Positions 26,228-34,980 of a stretch of 61,819 bases of DNA are shown here, in pieces (position 1 is the stretch's first letter; every line of letters begins with the position of its first letter). The DNA lies in the NCBI GenBank assembly GCA_021812245.1, contig JAKAOK010000008.1, forward strand, positions 1 through 61,819, in the 5' to 3' direction. Under the pieces are notes generated by a model. The model saw nothing but the letters and a program-made list of their open reading frames with translations. It searched no databases and was not told where the DNA came from. Source of the stretch: a bacterium (lineage in GTDB: Bacteria; SZUA-79; Acidulodesulfobacterales; Acidulodesulfobacteraceae). The position numbers and the translations under genes were made by a program.

Positions 26228-28746
26228 ATTATTATGCTCAACAGTTTATTTTTAACGTATATCGTTTTTTTAATAAGGCTTTTATTCTCGACGTATTTTT
26301 TTATTTTGGCACTGTCCAATGCAATATTAAGCACCTCAGATTCATCCGAATTTATATCCGCAATTATAAGGTCGCGCATTTTTCCGTTTATCTGCACCGC
26401 GATATTACAATTTTCCCGAACATAGCCGGTATCTATTATTTCAGGCCACGGCTCATTTTCTATAAGCGAACCGTTCAATATTTCGAATGCTTCCGAACAA
26501 ACATGCGGAATGAAAGGATACAGTATTAAAATAACGGAGTTTAAAAAGTATTTAAGCAAATATTTATCGGCTTTGCTCAGAACTGTTTCTTTACTGGCTT
26601 CGCCGGTTATAAAATCGTTAAATTCGTTAATTAATTCCATCGAAGAACTGATTATCGTGTTAAAATGATAGCGTCCTTCCATTTCTGTTTCCGTTTTCTC
26701 GATTATCCGGCTTAACTTGTAAACAATTTCTTTAATATTTTGATTTATATCGGTTTTTAAGGTTTTATAGATAAAAAAATCGCCGTCCGCATCTTTAAGT
26801 ATTTCCGACCCTGCAATTACGGTTCTGTAAAATCTATTAATAAACCTGAATGCCCCTTCGACTCCGGAATCGTTCCATTCAAGGTCTTTTTCCGGCGGAG
26901 CGGCAAAAAGAACGAACAGTCTTACAGTGTCGGCTCCGAATTTTTTAATAAGTCCATCGGGGTCAACTACGTTGCCTTTAGATTTCGACATCTTTGCGCC
27001 GTTTTTTACCACCATTCCCTGCGTTAAAAGATTTTTAAACGGCTCGTTTAATTTAAAATAGCCTAAATCCCTTAAAACTTTAACAAAAAATCTTGAATAC
27101 AGAAGATGCATAACGGCATGCTCGACCCCGCCTATGTATTGGTCCACCGGCAGCCAGTAAGCGGCGTCTTCGCCTTTGAACGGAACTTCTTCTTTCCTGT
27201 CCAAAAGAGTATATCTTAAAAAATACCACGAAGATTCCACGAACGTATCCATCGTATCCGTCTCGCGCTTTGCATCGCCGCCGCATTTAGGGCATTTTAC
27301 GTTTACGAACGATTTAAGTTTTTTTAAAGGCGAAACGCCTTCGCCGGTAAACGCGGCATCGCCCGGAAGCGCTAAGGGCAGATCGCTTTCGTTTAAAGGA
27401 ACGATTCCGCATTTTTCGCAATATACTATAGGAATAGGACATCCCCAGTATCTCTGTCTCGATATTCCCCAGTCCCTGAGCCTGTAATTGACAACTTTCC
27501 TGCCTATTCCAGCTTTTTCGGCATATGCGGATATTTTTTCTTTAGCTTCTTCGGAAAAAAGCCCGTCAAACTCTCCCGAATTAGTGAGCGTTCCGGATGA
27601 GGTAAAAGGCAGTCTTTCATCTTCTTTTCCAGAGGTTGCCGGCTTAATTACCCTGATTATTTCAATCCCGTATTTTTCGGCAAATTCGTAATCGCGTACG
27701 TCATGAGCGGGAACGGACATTATCGCACCTGTTCCGTAATCCATTAAAACAAAATTTGCAACATATACCGGTATTTTTTTTTCGTTAAAAGGATTTACGG
27801 CAAAAGAACCGGTAAAAAAACCCTCTTTGTCGGCAATATCCTTAGAAATCAACGAATTATGGGTCATTCTTTCCAGTTCGGCTATCTTTTCGGGAGTTTT
27901 AATTAATTTTTTCGCAAGCGGGTGAAACGGGGACATTGCAATGAAAGCGGCTCCGAAAATAGTATCCGGCCTCGTCGTGAATATTTCTATCGCATTTTCG
28001 CCGTTATAATCTTCCGAACCTTCTATTTTAAAATCCACGGTTAAGCCGGAACTTTTTCCAATCCAGTTCCTTTGCATAGTTTTGACTTTGTCCGGCCAGC
28101 CGTCCAAACCGTCCAAATCATCAAGCAGTTCTTCCGCATAAGCGGTTATTTTAAAAAACCACTGCTCTATATTTTTTATATTCACGTTATTGCCGCATCT
28201 CCAGCATCTGCCGTCTTCAACCTGTTCGTTGGCAAGGGTCGTATTGCAGGAATCGCACCAGTTGACGTTGGAAATCTTTTTATAAGCCAGCCCTTTTTTA
28301 AACATTTGCAGAAAAAATAACTGCTCCCATTTATAATATTCAGCGTCTGAAGTTATCACGAGCCTGTTCCAGTCGTATGAAAATCCAAGCTCTTTAAGCT
28401 GTCCTATCATATAATCTATGTTATTTCTGGTCCAGAGAGCGGGGTTTGTCTTATTCTTTATCGCGGCGTTTTCGGCGGGAAGCCCGAAACTGTCAAATCC
28501 TATCGGGTGAAGCACGTTAAAACCTTTTAATCTTTTAAAGCGGGCAACGGCATCCCCTATGGCATAGTTTCTGACATGACCCATATGAATTCTGCCCGAA
28601 GGGTACGGAAACATCTCCAGACAGTAAAATTTCGGCTTATTTTCTATAGTATTCTTTACGGCAAACGTATTTTCTTTTTCCCATAAAGACTGCCATCTGC
28701 TTTCTATCTTATTAAAATCGTAATTTTTATCTGCCGAAACTTTCAT
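26224..28746 (-). CDS. leuS: Leucyl-tRNA synthetase
   Basis: 840 residues, standard bacterial length. The class I signatures are present: PYPSGRIHMGHVRNY (HIGH equivalent) and GAKMSKSKGN (KMSKS). The CP1 editing domain with 'TTRPDTIFGAAFIA' and a zinc-binding Cys set (CDSC, CWRCG) are in place. It charges tRNA-Leu, of which one gene (UAA) lies at 34.2 kb. Neighbours: lspA upstream (21-bp gap) and lptE downstream (overlap). Confidence 0.97.
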   Translation of the reverse strand: MKVSADKNYDFNKIESRWQSLWEKENTFAVKNTIENKPKFYCLEMFPYPSGRIHMGHVRNYAIGDAVARFKRLKGFNVLHPIGFDSFGLPAENAAIKNKTNPALWTRNNIDYMIGQLKELGFSYDWNRLVITSDAEYYKWEQLFFLQMFKKGLAYKKISNVNWCDSCNTTLANEQVEDGRCWRCGNNVNIKNIEQWFFKITAYAEELLDDLDGLDGWPDKVKTMQRNWIGKSSGLTVDFKIEGSEDYNGENAIEIFTTRPDTIFGAAFIAMSPFHPLAKKLIKTPEKIAELERMTHNSLISKDIADKEGFFTGSFAVNPFNEKKIPVYVANFVLMDYGTGAIMSVPAHDVRDYEFAEKYGIEIIRVIKPATSGKEDERLPFTSSGTLTNSGEFDGLFSEEAKEKISAYAEKAGIGRKVVNYRLRDWGISRQRYWGCPIPIVYCEKCGIVPLNESDLPLALPGDAAFTGEGVSPLKKLKSFVNVKCPKCGGDAKRETDTMDTFVESSWYFLRYTLLDRKEEVPFKGEDAAYWLPVDQYIGGVEHAVMHLLYSRFFVKVLRDLGYFKLNEPFKNLLTQGMVVKNGAKMSKSKGNVVDPDGLIKKFGADTVRLFVLFAAPPEKDLEWNDSGVEGAFRFINRFYRTVIAGSEILKDADGDFFIYKTLKTDINQNIKEIVYKLSRIIEKTETEMEGRYHFNTIISSSMELINEFNDFITGEASKETVLSKADKYLLKYFLNSVILILYPFIPHVCSEAFEILNGSLIENEPWPEIIDTGYVRENCNIAVQINGKMRDLIIADINSDESEVLNIALDSAKIKKYVENKSLIKKTIYVKNKLLSIII

Positions 28747-28767
28747 TTAAATTAATATTCTAAATTT

Positions 28768-29229
28768 TTAAATATATTTTATGACCGATATAAAAAGCAG
28801 TATAGTTCCGACGACCACAGAACTGTCAGCTAAATTAAAACTCGGCCAGTGATAGCCGTAAATATGAAAATCGAGAAAATCTACTACATATCTCTGAAAA
28901 ATCCTGCTTAAAAGATTTGAAAATGCGCCTGAAATAATCAAAGCCGAAGATATTGCAAATAAACCGGAGCCTATTTTTGCCTTGAATAAAAAGTATGTTA
29001 TAGCCGTAATTATTAAAGCCGTAAGAAATATTATAAACAGAGCCGAATAGCCGCTCATAAACCCAAATGCAACCCCGGTGTTGTCGATATGGACTATATT
29101 GAAATAATGGCTTACGACCGTTATTTTATCGGTCAAAAGTATTCCGTTATTTATAAGATACTTAGATAATTGGTCTAATATTAGAACGGGGATAAAAACG
29201 GAAATTAATATGACTAATTTTTTTTTCAT
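28768..29229 (-). CDS. lspA: Lipoprotein signal peptidase (signal peptidase II)
   Basis: 153 residues, four predicted membrane helices. The two catalytic Asp motifs are intact: DNTGVAFG and NLADSSVVVG. It removes signal peptides from prolipoproteins such as the LptE homologue encoded nearby. It is located between pgk (8-bp gap) and leuS, all on the minus strand. Confidence 0.95.
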   Translation of the reverse strand: MKKKLVILISVFIPVLILDQLSKYLINNGILLTDKITVVSHYFNIVHIDNTGVAFGFMSGYSALFIIFLTALIITAITYFLFKAKIGSGLFAISSALIISGAFSNLLSRIFQRYVVDFLDFHIYGYHWPSFNLADSSVVVGTILLFISVIKYI

Positions 29230-29237
29230 TAAAGTTG

Positions 29238-30467
29238 CTATTGTTTTATAGTCTGTTGTTTTAAATTATTTTTTTTGGAACAGTCGATTAAGGCTTCTAT
29301 GCCGGGCAGTTTTTTCCCCTCCAGAAGTTCAAGAAATGCTCCGCCTCCGGTCGAAACATATGACATTTTTGCAAATTCGCCCGCCCTGTGCAATGCGACG
29401 TCGGTATCGCCGCCTCCTACTATCGTTAAAGCATAGGCGTTTGCAACGCTGGAAACCAGAGCAAAAGTTCCCCTGCTGAACGCATCCATTTCAAAGACGC
29501 CCATAGGTCCGTTCCATACGATGGTTTTAGCGTTCTGAATAGCTTCGGTAAAAAGAGTAACCGTCGCAGGGCCTATATCCAAAGCCATCCAGCCTTTAGG
29601 AATCTCTTGAATCGTAGTCACTTTTGTTTCCGCATCCGGCGCTAATCTGTCGGCAACGACCGCATCGACAGGCAGATAAAGCTTTATTCTCTTTTCGTTT
29701 ATTTTTTCAAGAGTTTTTTTGGCATATTCGAGCATTTCGTCTTCGACAAGCGAACTTCCCACGTCGTGTCCCAGAGCTTTAAGAAACGTATTGGACATCG
29801 CTCCGCCGATAATTAATTTGTCTATTTTATCGGCTAAGTTAGACAGGACTTCTATTTTTCCGGAAACTTTTGCTCCTCCGACTATTGCTACAAAAGGCTT
29901 CATAGGGTTTTCTACGGCTCTGGTGAAATAATTTAACTCTTTCCTTATCAGAAAACCTGCGGCGCACGTATTTACGAATTTTGTAACCGCAACATTGGAA
30001 GCATGCGATCTATGGGCGGTGGCAAATGCATCGTTGACGTAAATATCGCAGAGAGAAGCTAATTTTTTGCCGAACACGTCGTCGTTGCTCGTTTCCTCCG
30101 GATAAAACCTTAAATTTTCGAGAAGTATAATATCGCCGAAGCCGGCTGATTTGACGGTATTTTCCGCAAGTTCGCCGACGCATTCCCCGACAAATTTAAC
30201 GTCTTTGTCTAAAAGCCTACTCAGTCTTTTTGCCACTACCAGCAGTGAAAGTTCCGGAACTTTTTTACCTTTAGGTCTTCCCATATGCGACATTAAAACG
30301 ACTTTTGTATTTTCGTCGAGGCAGTAATTTAAGGTGGGAAGAACCGCCCTTATACGCGTATCGTCGGCAATATTACCGTTCTGGTCGAGAGGAACGTTAA
30401 AATCCACTCTTACAAGCAGGGTTTTATTCCTGATGTCTATTTCATCGATATAAACAATATTATTCAT
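29238..30467 (-). CDS. pgk: Phosphoglycerate kinase
   Basis: About 409 residues from the ATG at 30467; a longer frame starting at 30530 would overlap the upstream GAPDH gene and adds a non-homologous 21 residues. The N-terminal 'LLVRVDFNVPLDQNG', the substrate Arg/His region 'MSHMGRPKG', and the nucleotide loop 'FVAIVGGAKVSGKIEVL' and C-terminal 'IVGGGDTDVAL...STGGGAFLELLEGKKLPG' are standard. Glycolysis/gluconeogenesis enzyme, cytosolic, 11 bp downstream of gapdh, forming a classic gap-pgk pair. Confidence 0.97.
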   Translation of the reverse strand: MNNIVYIDEIDIRNKTLLVRVDFNVPLDQNGNIADDTRIRAVLPTLNYCLDENTKVVLMSHMGRPKGKKVPELSLLVVAKRLSRLLDKDVKFVGECVGELAENTVKSAGFGDIILLENLRFYPEETSNDDVFGKKLASLCDIYVNDAFATAHRSHASNVAVTKFVNTCAAGFLIRKELNYFTRAVENPMKPFVAIVGGAKVSGKIEVLSNLADKIDKLIIGGAMSNTFLKALGHDVGSSLVEDEMLEYAKKTLEKINEKRIKLYLPVDAVVADRLAPDAETKVTTIQEIPKGWMALDIGPATVTLFTEAIQNAKTIVWNGPMGVFEMDAFSRGTFALVSSVANAYALTIVGGGDTDVALHRAGEFAKMSYVSTGGGAFLELLEGKKLPGIEALIDCSKKNNLKQQTIKQ

Positions 30468-30478
30468 CCGGATTTTCC

Positions 30479-31492
30479 TTATTTCACCATAAAAACCGCC
30501 ATTTCGGCAAGCCTTGTCGAATATCCCCATTCGTTATCGTACCAAGCGAGAACCTTTACGAGGTCGTCCCCGATAACTTTCGTGCTCAAAGAATCTATTA
30601 TAGAAGAGTGGGGGTCTCCGATATAATCTATGGAAACCAAAGGCTCTTTGCTGAACGCAAGAATTCCTTTAAGATAGGTTTCGGAAGCTTCCTCTAATTT
30701 TGAATTAACCTCTAAAATGGAAGTTTTTTTGGAAACTTTGCACACAAGGTCGTTAATGGAAACATCCGGCGTAGGCACCCTTAAAGACATTCCGTCGAGC
30801 TTGTCCTTGAGTTCCGGCAATACTTCGCAAAGAGCTTTTGCCGCACCGGTCGTAGTCGGAATAATAGACAGCGAAGCGGCTCTCGCCCTTCTTAAATCTT
30901 TATGGGGTAAATCCAATATCCTCTGGTCGTTAGTGTAAGAATGCGCGGTGGTCATATTGCCTTTTTCTATCGTAAAATTTTCATGCAATACTTTGGCGAC
31001 GGGAGCAAGACAGTTTGTGGTGCATGACGCCATAGACACGATAGAATGCTTACTTTTGTCGTAAATTTTATCGTTAACTCCGAGTACTATCGTAACATCG
31101 GGGTCGTGGGCGGGAGCGGAAATTAAAACTTTTTTAGCTCCGGCGTAGATATGTTTTTCCGCATCGCCTCGTTTGGTAAAAAGCCCTGTAGATTCGATAA
31201 CTAAATCAACGCCGAGATGTTTCCACAAAAGTTCGGCAGGGTCTTTTATTGCCGTAATTAACGTTTCCCTGTTGTCCGCAATTATATGGTCTATATCATA
31301 CCCCACGTAGAAGCCGGCTTTGCCGTGAACGGAATCGTATTTAAGAAGATGGGCGAGCACTTGCGGGTTGGTAATATCGTTAATGGCGACTATTTCAACC
31401 TCTTTGCCCTTTTCTATCATGCCTTGAAATACCCTGAAAACATTCCTTCCGATTCTGCCGAATCCATTTATTGCAATTCTTAAATTTGCCAT
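30479..31492 (-). CDS. gap: Glyceraldehyde-3-phosphate dehydrogenase, type I
   Basis: 337 residues from the ATG at 31492, which is preceded by GGAGG; an in-frame ATG 4 codons upstream overlaps that ribosome-binding site and is rejected. NAD-binding 'IAINGFGRIGRNVFR' opens the protein and the catalytic cysteine lies in SMASCTTNCLAP. The C-terminal 'AWYDNEWGYSTRL' is standard. First gene of a gap-pgk-lspA-leuS-lptE run on the minus strand. Confidence 0.97.
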   Translation of the reverse strand: MANLRIAINGFGRIGRNVFRVFQGMIEKGKEVEIVAINDITNPQVLAHLLKYDSVHGKAGFYVGYDIDHIIADNRETLITAIKDPAELLWKHLGVDLVIESTGLFTKRGDAEKHIYAGAKKVLISAPAHDPDVTIVLGVNDKIYDKSKHSIVSMASCTTNCLAPVAKVLHENFTIEKGNMTTAHSYTNDQRILDLPHKDLRRARAASLSIIPTTTGAAKALCEVLPELKDKLDGMSLRVPTPDVSINDLVCKVSKKTSILEVNSKLEEASETYLKGILAFSKEPLVSIDYIGDPHSSIIDSLSTKVIGDDLVKVLAWYDNEWGYSTRLAEMAVFMVK

Positions 31493-31568
31493 AAAATCCT
31501 CCACTGCTCTTTATTGAATGTCAAAAATTTTAAACCGTGTTCCAACGAAACTAATTTATCTTTAATGC

Positions 31569-32201
31569 CTAAAATGGACCGCGATGCCCGTGCATAAATC
31601 CAGGGCCTCCGTGTTCAGGGCCTCTGCGTCCCGGACCTTCGCGTCTTGGGCCCCCGTGTTCAAAATGTTTCCTCATTCTCCAGTTTTGATATGGATGATT
31701 GCGGTAAAAACGATTTACATGCGACCGCCATTCGCCGTAATTCCTTAAAAACATTTGATGCCTTGCCCACCAGCCCGGATGATAAGCCCTATACCATGGA
31801 CCTACATGCATCCTCCACCATACAAAATACGGCCTGTAAACAACTATCGGGGGCGGCGGACCAAAGGCTAATATCCCCGGAAGATAAATCCCCGCAGTTA
31901 CCGGATACCATGGACCAGCATATACGTTTGAATAAACCCATCCGTCGTTAAACCACCTGTAATAATAGCCGTTATATCCGTAAATGTAGCCGCCATACAT
32001 AGGAGCTTCATAGGCATTTACGCCGTTGCCGAAAGAAAAAGCAAAATTAGGAGTTGCGACGCCGATGCCATAGTAGCCTTGAGAATACGCCGGCGAGGAA
32101 TAATATACCGCAAATCCGCTTAAAAATAAAACGAACATTCCGGCGAAAGCCGCGAAAAATAATAAGCCCTTTTTGATTTTCACGTTTTTCATAATTTTCA
32201 C
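31569..32201 (-). CDS. Exported Tyr/Trp/Gly/His-rich protein of unknown function
   Basis: 210 residues. Basic N terminus plus a hydrophobic segment (residues ~10-33) forms a signal peptide, with likely cleavage after 'SSPAYSQG'. The mature part is packed with aromatic residues ('YGYNGYYYRWFNDGW', 'FVWWRMHVGPWYRAYHPGWW') and ends in a Gly/His/Arg/Pro-rich tail (HGGPRREGPGRRGPEHGG). Proteins of this composition are seen in other Proteobacteria without known function. Metal or surface binding is possible from the His-rich tail but unproven. A single gene with a likely promoter in the downstream-coordinate gap. Confidence 0.75.
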   Translation of the reverse strand: MKIMKNVKIKKGLLFFAAFAGMFVLFLSGFAVYYSSPAYSQGYYGIGVATPNFAFSFGNGVNAYEAPMYGGYIYGYNGYYYRWFNDGWVYSNVYAGPWYPVTAGIYLPGILAFGPPPPIVVYRPYFVWWRMHVGPWYRAYHPGWWARHQMFLRNYGEWRSHVNRFYRNHPYQNWRMRKHFEHGGPRREGPGRRGPEHGGPGFMHGHRGPF

Positions 32202-32599
32202 CTCAGGTTTTAAATTAAAACGGCCTATTCATATAATCAGCCTTTCTTTATGGCTTGAAACAGACCGTTCAACAATAAATTATTATATACGACGACCGCA
32301 TATAATTACAATATATATTTATAAAATTATTATACCTCAATAATATCAAAATATATTTAACTTTATCCCTAATCCCGATTTAGAAACTATTTAATAAATT
32401 CCAATATCCCGTCATTGCGAGCGCAGCGAAGCAATCTAAAACGAGATTGCTTCGCTGCGCTCGCAATGACATTATTAAGTAATTCAGGTAATTCATATAT
32501 AAAAATTTCTAAATCGGGATTTGGGGTTATTAACAAATCGGAAAAAATTGTGATAAAATTATAAGAAACGATTAATCAAATTTATACTTGGAGGTTCCT
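32202..32599. other. Intergenic region with a MITE-like element
   Basis: 398 bp between divergent genes. It holds MITE copy A (32367-32526) and, at 32590-32594, the GGAGG ribosome-binding site of the next gene. The rest is AT-rich. A promoter for the aromatic-rich protein must lie here, but I cannot pick a convincing one. Confidence 0.5.
32367..32526 (+). mobile_element. MITE-like element, copy A, with nested REP hairpin
   Basis: About 160 bp bounded by inverted ends CCCTAATCCCGATTTAGAAA (left) and the complement of CCCCAAATCCCGATTTAGAAA (right). The interior carries a perfect 27-bp inverted repeat (32411-32437 and 32444-32470, loop AAAACG) whose arms are the genome's REP unit GTCATTGCGAGCGCAGCG... 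A homologous copy lies in opposite orientation at 34776-34942. No ORF inside. Confidence 0.75.
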
Positions 32600-33265
32600 A
32601 TGTTTAATTATAAAGGACTTGAAATAAAAAGATTTTGCCACGACAGTTTTTTAGTCAGCGACGGTAAAATAAGCATATATTTTGACCCTTTTAAATTGCA
32701 CGGCGATGAACCGAAAGCTGATTATATCTTTATATCGCACGAACACTTCGACCACTTTTCTCCCGACGATATCCATAAGGTAATCAAGGATTCAACCGTA
32801 TTATTTATGAACGAAATGACTAACGACGAAATAGACGGATTATACGATAATAAAATCGTGACTATCCACCCTGGCGACTCAATCGATTTTAAAGATTTGC
32901 GCATAAAAGGCGTTCCCGCCTATAACATTAACAAATTTAGGGAACCGGGCAAGGTTTATCATCCGAAAGAAGACAAAAAACTCGGTTTTATCGTAACTTT
33001 TAACGGCGTCAAAATATACCATACCGGCGATACCGACCATATACCGGAAATGGATAATCTGGCATCGGAAAATATAGACCTGTTATTTATTCCCGTAAGC
33101 GGCACATATGTTATGACCCCTGCCGAAGCAATCGAAGCCGCCTTAAAAATTAAAGCCGATACGTCGATTCCTATGCATTACGGCACCATAGTGGGAGAAA
33201 AAAAACAGGCTGAAGAATTTAAGGAAGGTGTTCGTAAAAAGGGACTAAAATCCGAAATTGTTTAA
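32600..33265 (+). CDS. MBL-fold metal-dependent hydrolase (UPF0173/UlaG-like)
   Basis: About 221 residues from the ATG at 32600, which has GGAGG 5 bp upstream; a TTG four codons earlier overlaps that site. Zinc motif SHEHFDHF (HxHxDH) near residue 50, later 'YHTGDTDHIPEM' and a terminal 'MHYGTIVG'. This family includes UlaG-like lactonases and proteins of unknown substrate. It lies 15 bp before the HD-GYP gene and probably shares a transcript. Confidence 0.85.
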   Translation: MFNYKGLEIKRFCHDSFLVSDGKISIYFDPFKLHGDEPKADYIFISHEHFDHFSPDDIHKVIKDSTVLFMNEMTNDEIDGLYDNKIVTIHPGDSIDFKDLRIKGVPAYNINKFREPGKVYHPKEDKKLGFIVTFNGVKIYHTGDTDHIPEMDNLASENIDLLFIPVSGTYVMTPAEAIEAALKIKADTSIPMHYGTIVGEKKQAEEFKEGVRKKGLKSEIV

Positions 33266-33280
33266 AAATATAAATAATAA

Positions 33281-34231
33281 ATGGAAAAAACTCAATATAC
33301 TCCTATAATAATCGAAAGTTTGATTTTCGGAAAAAATTCCGATTACCCCCTCTATATAAAATCCGGTGGAAACTATATACTATATAGGTCTAAAGCCCTT
33401 ATTTTTTCCCAAAGCGATGCTTTGAGGCTTAAGAACAACGGGGTCGATAATCTCTACATCGAAATTAAAGACAAAGAAAAGTATGACAACGACGTCCTCG
33501 AACATATCGAAACTATTATAAAATCAAATGACACTAATTTTGAAGAAAAAGCCGTAAAAATATATATATATTCCAAGGTTTACGCAGAATACGTTATTAC
33601 GACCGGAAATCTTAGGGACAATCAGGAAAACGTTAAAAAATCTATTGAAACGACCGTAGAATATTTATTGATGAGCGAGTTTGCCTTTATGAATCTTTTA
33701 AATCTTTCGAGTTACGATTATAACGAAGTCGGACATGGAATGAACGTAAGCATATATTCAGTGGCTTTAGCGAACAGGCTCGGTTTTTCAAATAAAATGT
33801 CTCTTTACGAAGTGGGTCTTTCCGGACTGACCCACGATATCGGAAAATTAAAAATACCCAAGGAACTTTTGTCAAAAAAGGGCTTGTCAGAAAGCGAAGT
33901 TTATAAAATTCAACAACATCCGATATATTCAAAAGAAATTTTAATGGCGAACAACATAGATAACTACAACATAATTAACGGGGTATTAGAGCATCATGAG
34001 GCTTCTAACGGTTCGGGTTACCCTTTCGGTAAAATGGAAGAAGACATTTCGACATACGGCAAGATTTTAATTATTACCAACAAATTCGATTCGCTTACGA
34101 GAAACAGGCCTTACAAAATTAAATTAAGCGTTTCGGATGCGTTAAACCTTATGGAACAAAACTCCGAACTTTATAATACGGCTTTTTTGAGGGAATTCAT
34201 CCTGCTGATGTCTAAAAAGACTGTTTTATAG
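33281..34231 (+). CDS. HD-GYP domain protein, probable cyclic-di-GMP phosphodiesterase
   Basis: 316 residues. The N-terminal ~125 residues are an uncharacterised region ('YPLYIKSGGNYILYRSKALI', a DUF3391-like preamble). The C-terminal HD-GYP domain has THDIGKLKIP (HD), 'QQHPIYSKEIL', LEHHE and the GYP signature NGSGYP, all intact, so c-di-GMP hydrolysis is expected. It may oppose the PAS-GGDEF protein at 36.3 kb. It ends 2 bp before the 3' end of the tRNA-Leu gene on the other strand. Confidence 0.88.
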   Translation: MEKTQYTPIIIESLIFGKNSDYPLYIKSGGNYILYRSKALIFSQSDALRLKNNGVDNLYIEIKDKEKYDNDVLEHIETIIKSNDTNFEEKAVKIYIYSKVYAEYVITTGNLRDNQENVKKSIETTVEYLLMSEFAFMNLLNLSSYDYNEVGHGMNVSIYSVALANRLGFSNKMSLYEVGLSGLTHDIGKLKIPKELLSKKGLSESEVYKIQQHPIYSKEILMANNIDNYNIINGVLEHHEASNGSGYPFGKMEEDISTYGKILIITNKFDSLTRNRPYKIKLSVSDALNLMEQNSELYNTAFLREFILLMSKKTVL

Positions 34232-34232
34232 G

Positions 34233-34318
34233 TGGTGCCGAAGGCCGGAATCGAACCGGCACGGATTTTGTCCGCCACCCCCTTAAGATGGTGTGTCTAC
34301 CAGTTCCACCACTTCGGC
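34233..34318 (-). tRNA. tRNA-Leu(UAA)
   Basis: 86 nt including an encoded CCA. The acceptor stem is GCCGAAG (34318-34312) with CTTCGGC (34243-34237), discriminator A, then CCA at 34235-34233. The anticodon loop reads TCTTAAG with anticodon TAA, a long variable arm typical of leucine tRNA is present, and the T-loop is GGTTCGATTCC. Confidence 0.95.
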
Positions 34319-34376
34319 ATCATATAAATAAAAATCCAAGGCCTACAAACTAATATGCTATTTCCACTGTTTAAGT

Positions 34377-34724
34377 TTATTTAGCGACGCTGTTAGAAAC
34401 CGCTTTTGCCTGTTTTGACGCCGCTAACGGCAAGGAAGATTTTGCGGTTACCGGCGCAGTCTTGGCAATATAACTTTTAATTGATATGGGGTTTTGCTTT
34501 TTTGCGGATATATATGATATAAAAAAAGCCGAACCCATAAAAACAATAGCAATAACGGCAGTAGCTTTAGTTAAAAAATTACCTGCTCCGGACGCTCCGA
34601 ATATAGTCTGCGAACTTCCGCCGAAAACGGCGCCCATTTCCTGACCTTTGCCTTGCTGCATAAGAATTACTATAACTAAAAACACGGCAGATACTATCAA
34701 TAAAATCGTTAAAAACATCATCAT
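34377..34724 (-). CDS. secG: SecG, protein translocase subunit
   Basis: 115 residues. Two hydrophobic helices (residues ~3-20 and ~50-70) flank the conserved 'VILMQQGKGQEMGAVFGGSS' and 'TIFGASGAGNFLTKATA' loops. The C-terminal ~40 residues are Ala/Lys/Ser-rich and variable. SecG assists SecYEG-mediated export. It is followed by tRNA-Leu on the same strand, a common neighbour for secG. Confidence 0.92.
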   Translation of the reverse strand: MMMFLTILLIVSAVFLVIVILMQQGKGQEMGAVFGGSSQTIFGASGAGNFLTKATAVIAIVFMGSAFFISYISAKKQNPISIKSYIAKTAPVTAKSSLPLAASKQAKAVSNSVAK

Positions 34725-34775
34725 AATAAAATTATAATAATAAAATGTAATAAAAAAGTCAACTAATAACTTTTA

Positions 34776-34942
34776 CCCCAAATCGGGATTTAGAAATTTT
34801 TATATATGAATTGCCTGAATCACTTAATAATGTCATTGCGAGCGTAGCGAAGCAATCTAAAACAAGATTGCTTCGCTACGCTCGCAATGACGGGTTCTTG
34901 GAATTTCTTTAATTTAAATAGTTTCTAAATCGGGATTTGGGG
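34776..34942 (-). mobile_element. MITE-like element, copy B, inverted relative to copy A
   Basis: About 167 bp with ends CCCCAAATCGGGATTTAG (left) and the complement of CCCCAAATCCCGATTTAG (right). It contains a perfect 27-bp inverted repeat (34832-34858 and 34865-34891, loop AAAACA) made of the REP unit with one base changed (GCGTAGCG). When reverse-complemented it aligns with copy A along its whole length, including 'AATTCATATATAAAAATTTC'. It fills most of the secG-holA gap. Confidence 0.75.
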
Positions 34943-34980
34943 TTTTAAAAAAGTCTTTTTTGTTATAAAATTTATTATAT

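Noticed and set aside
30468-30530. N-terminal extension of phosphoglycerate kinase
   Set aside because: It overlaps the end of gap and has no similarity to the family; the ATG at 30467 gives the standard start.
32411-32470. Intrinsic terminator at the long hairpin in MITE copy A
   Set aside because: The stem is a REP pair with no T-run after it on either strand, and the same unit occurs elsewhere as a repeat.
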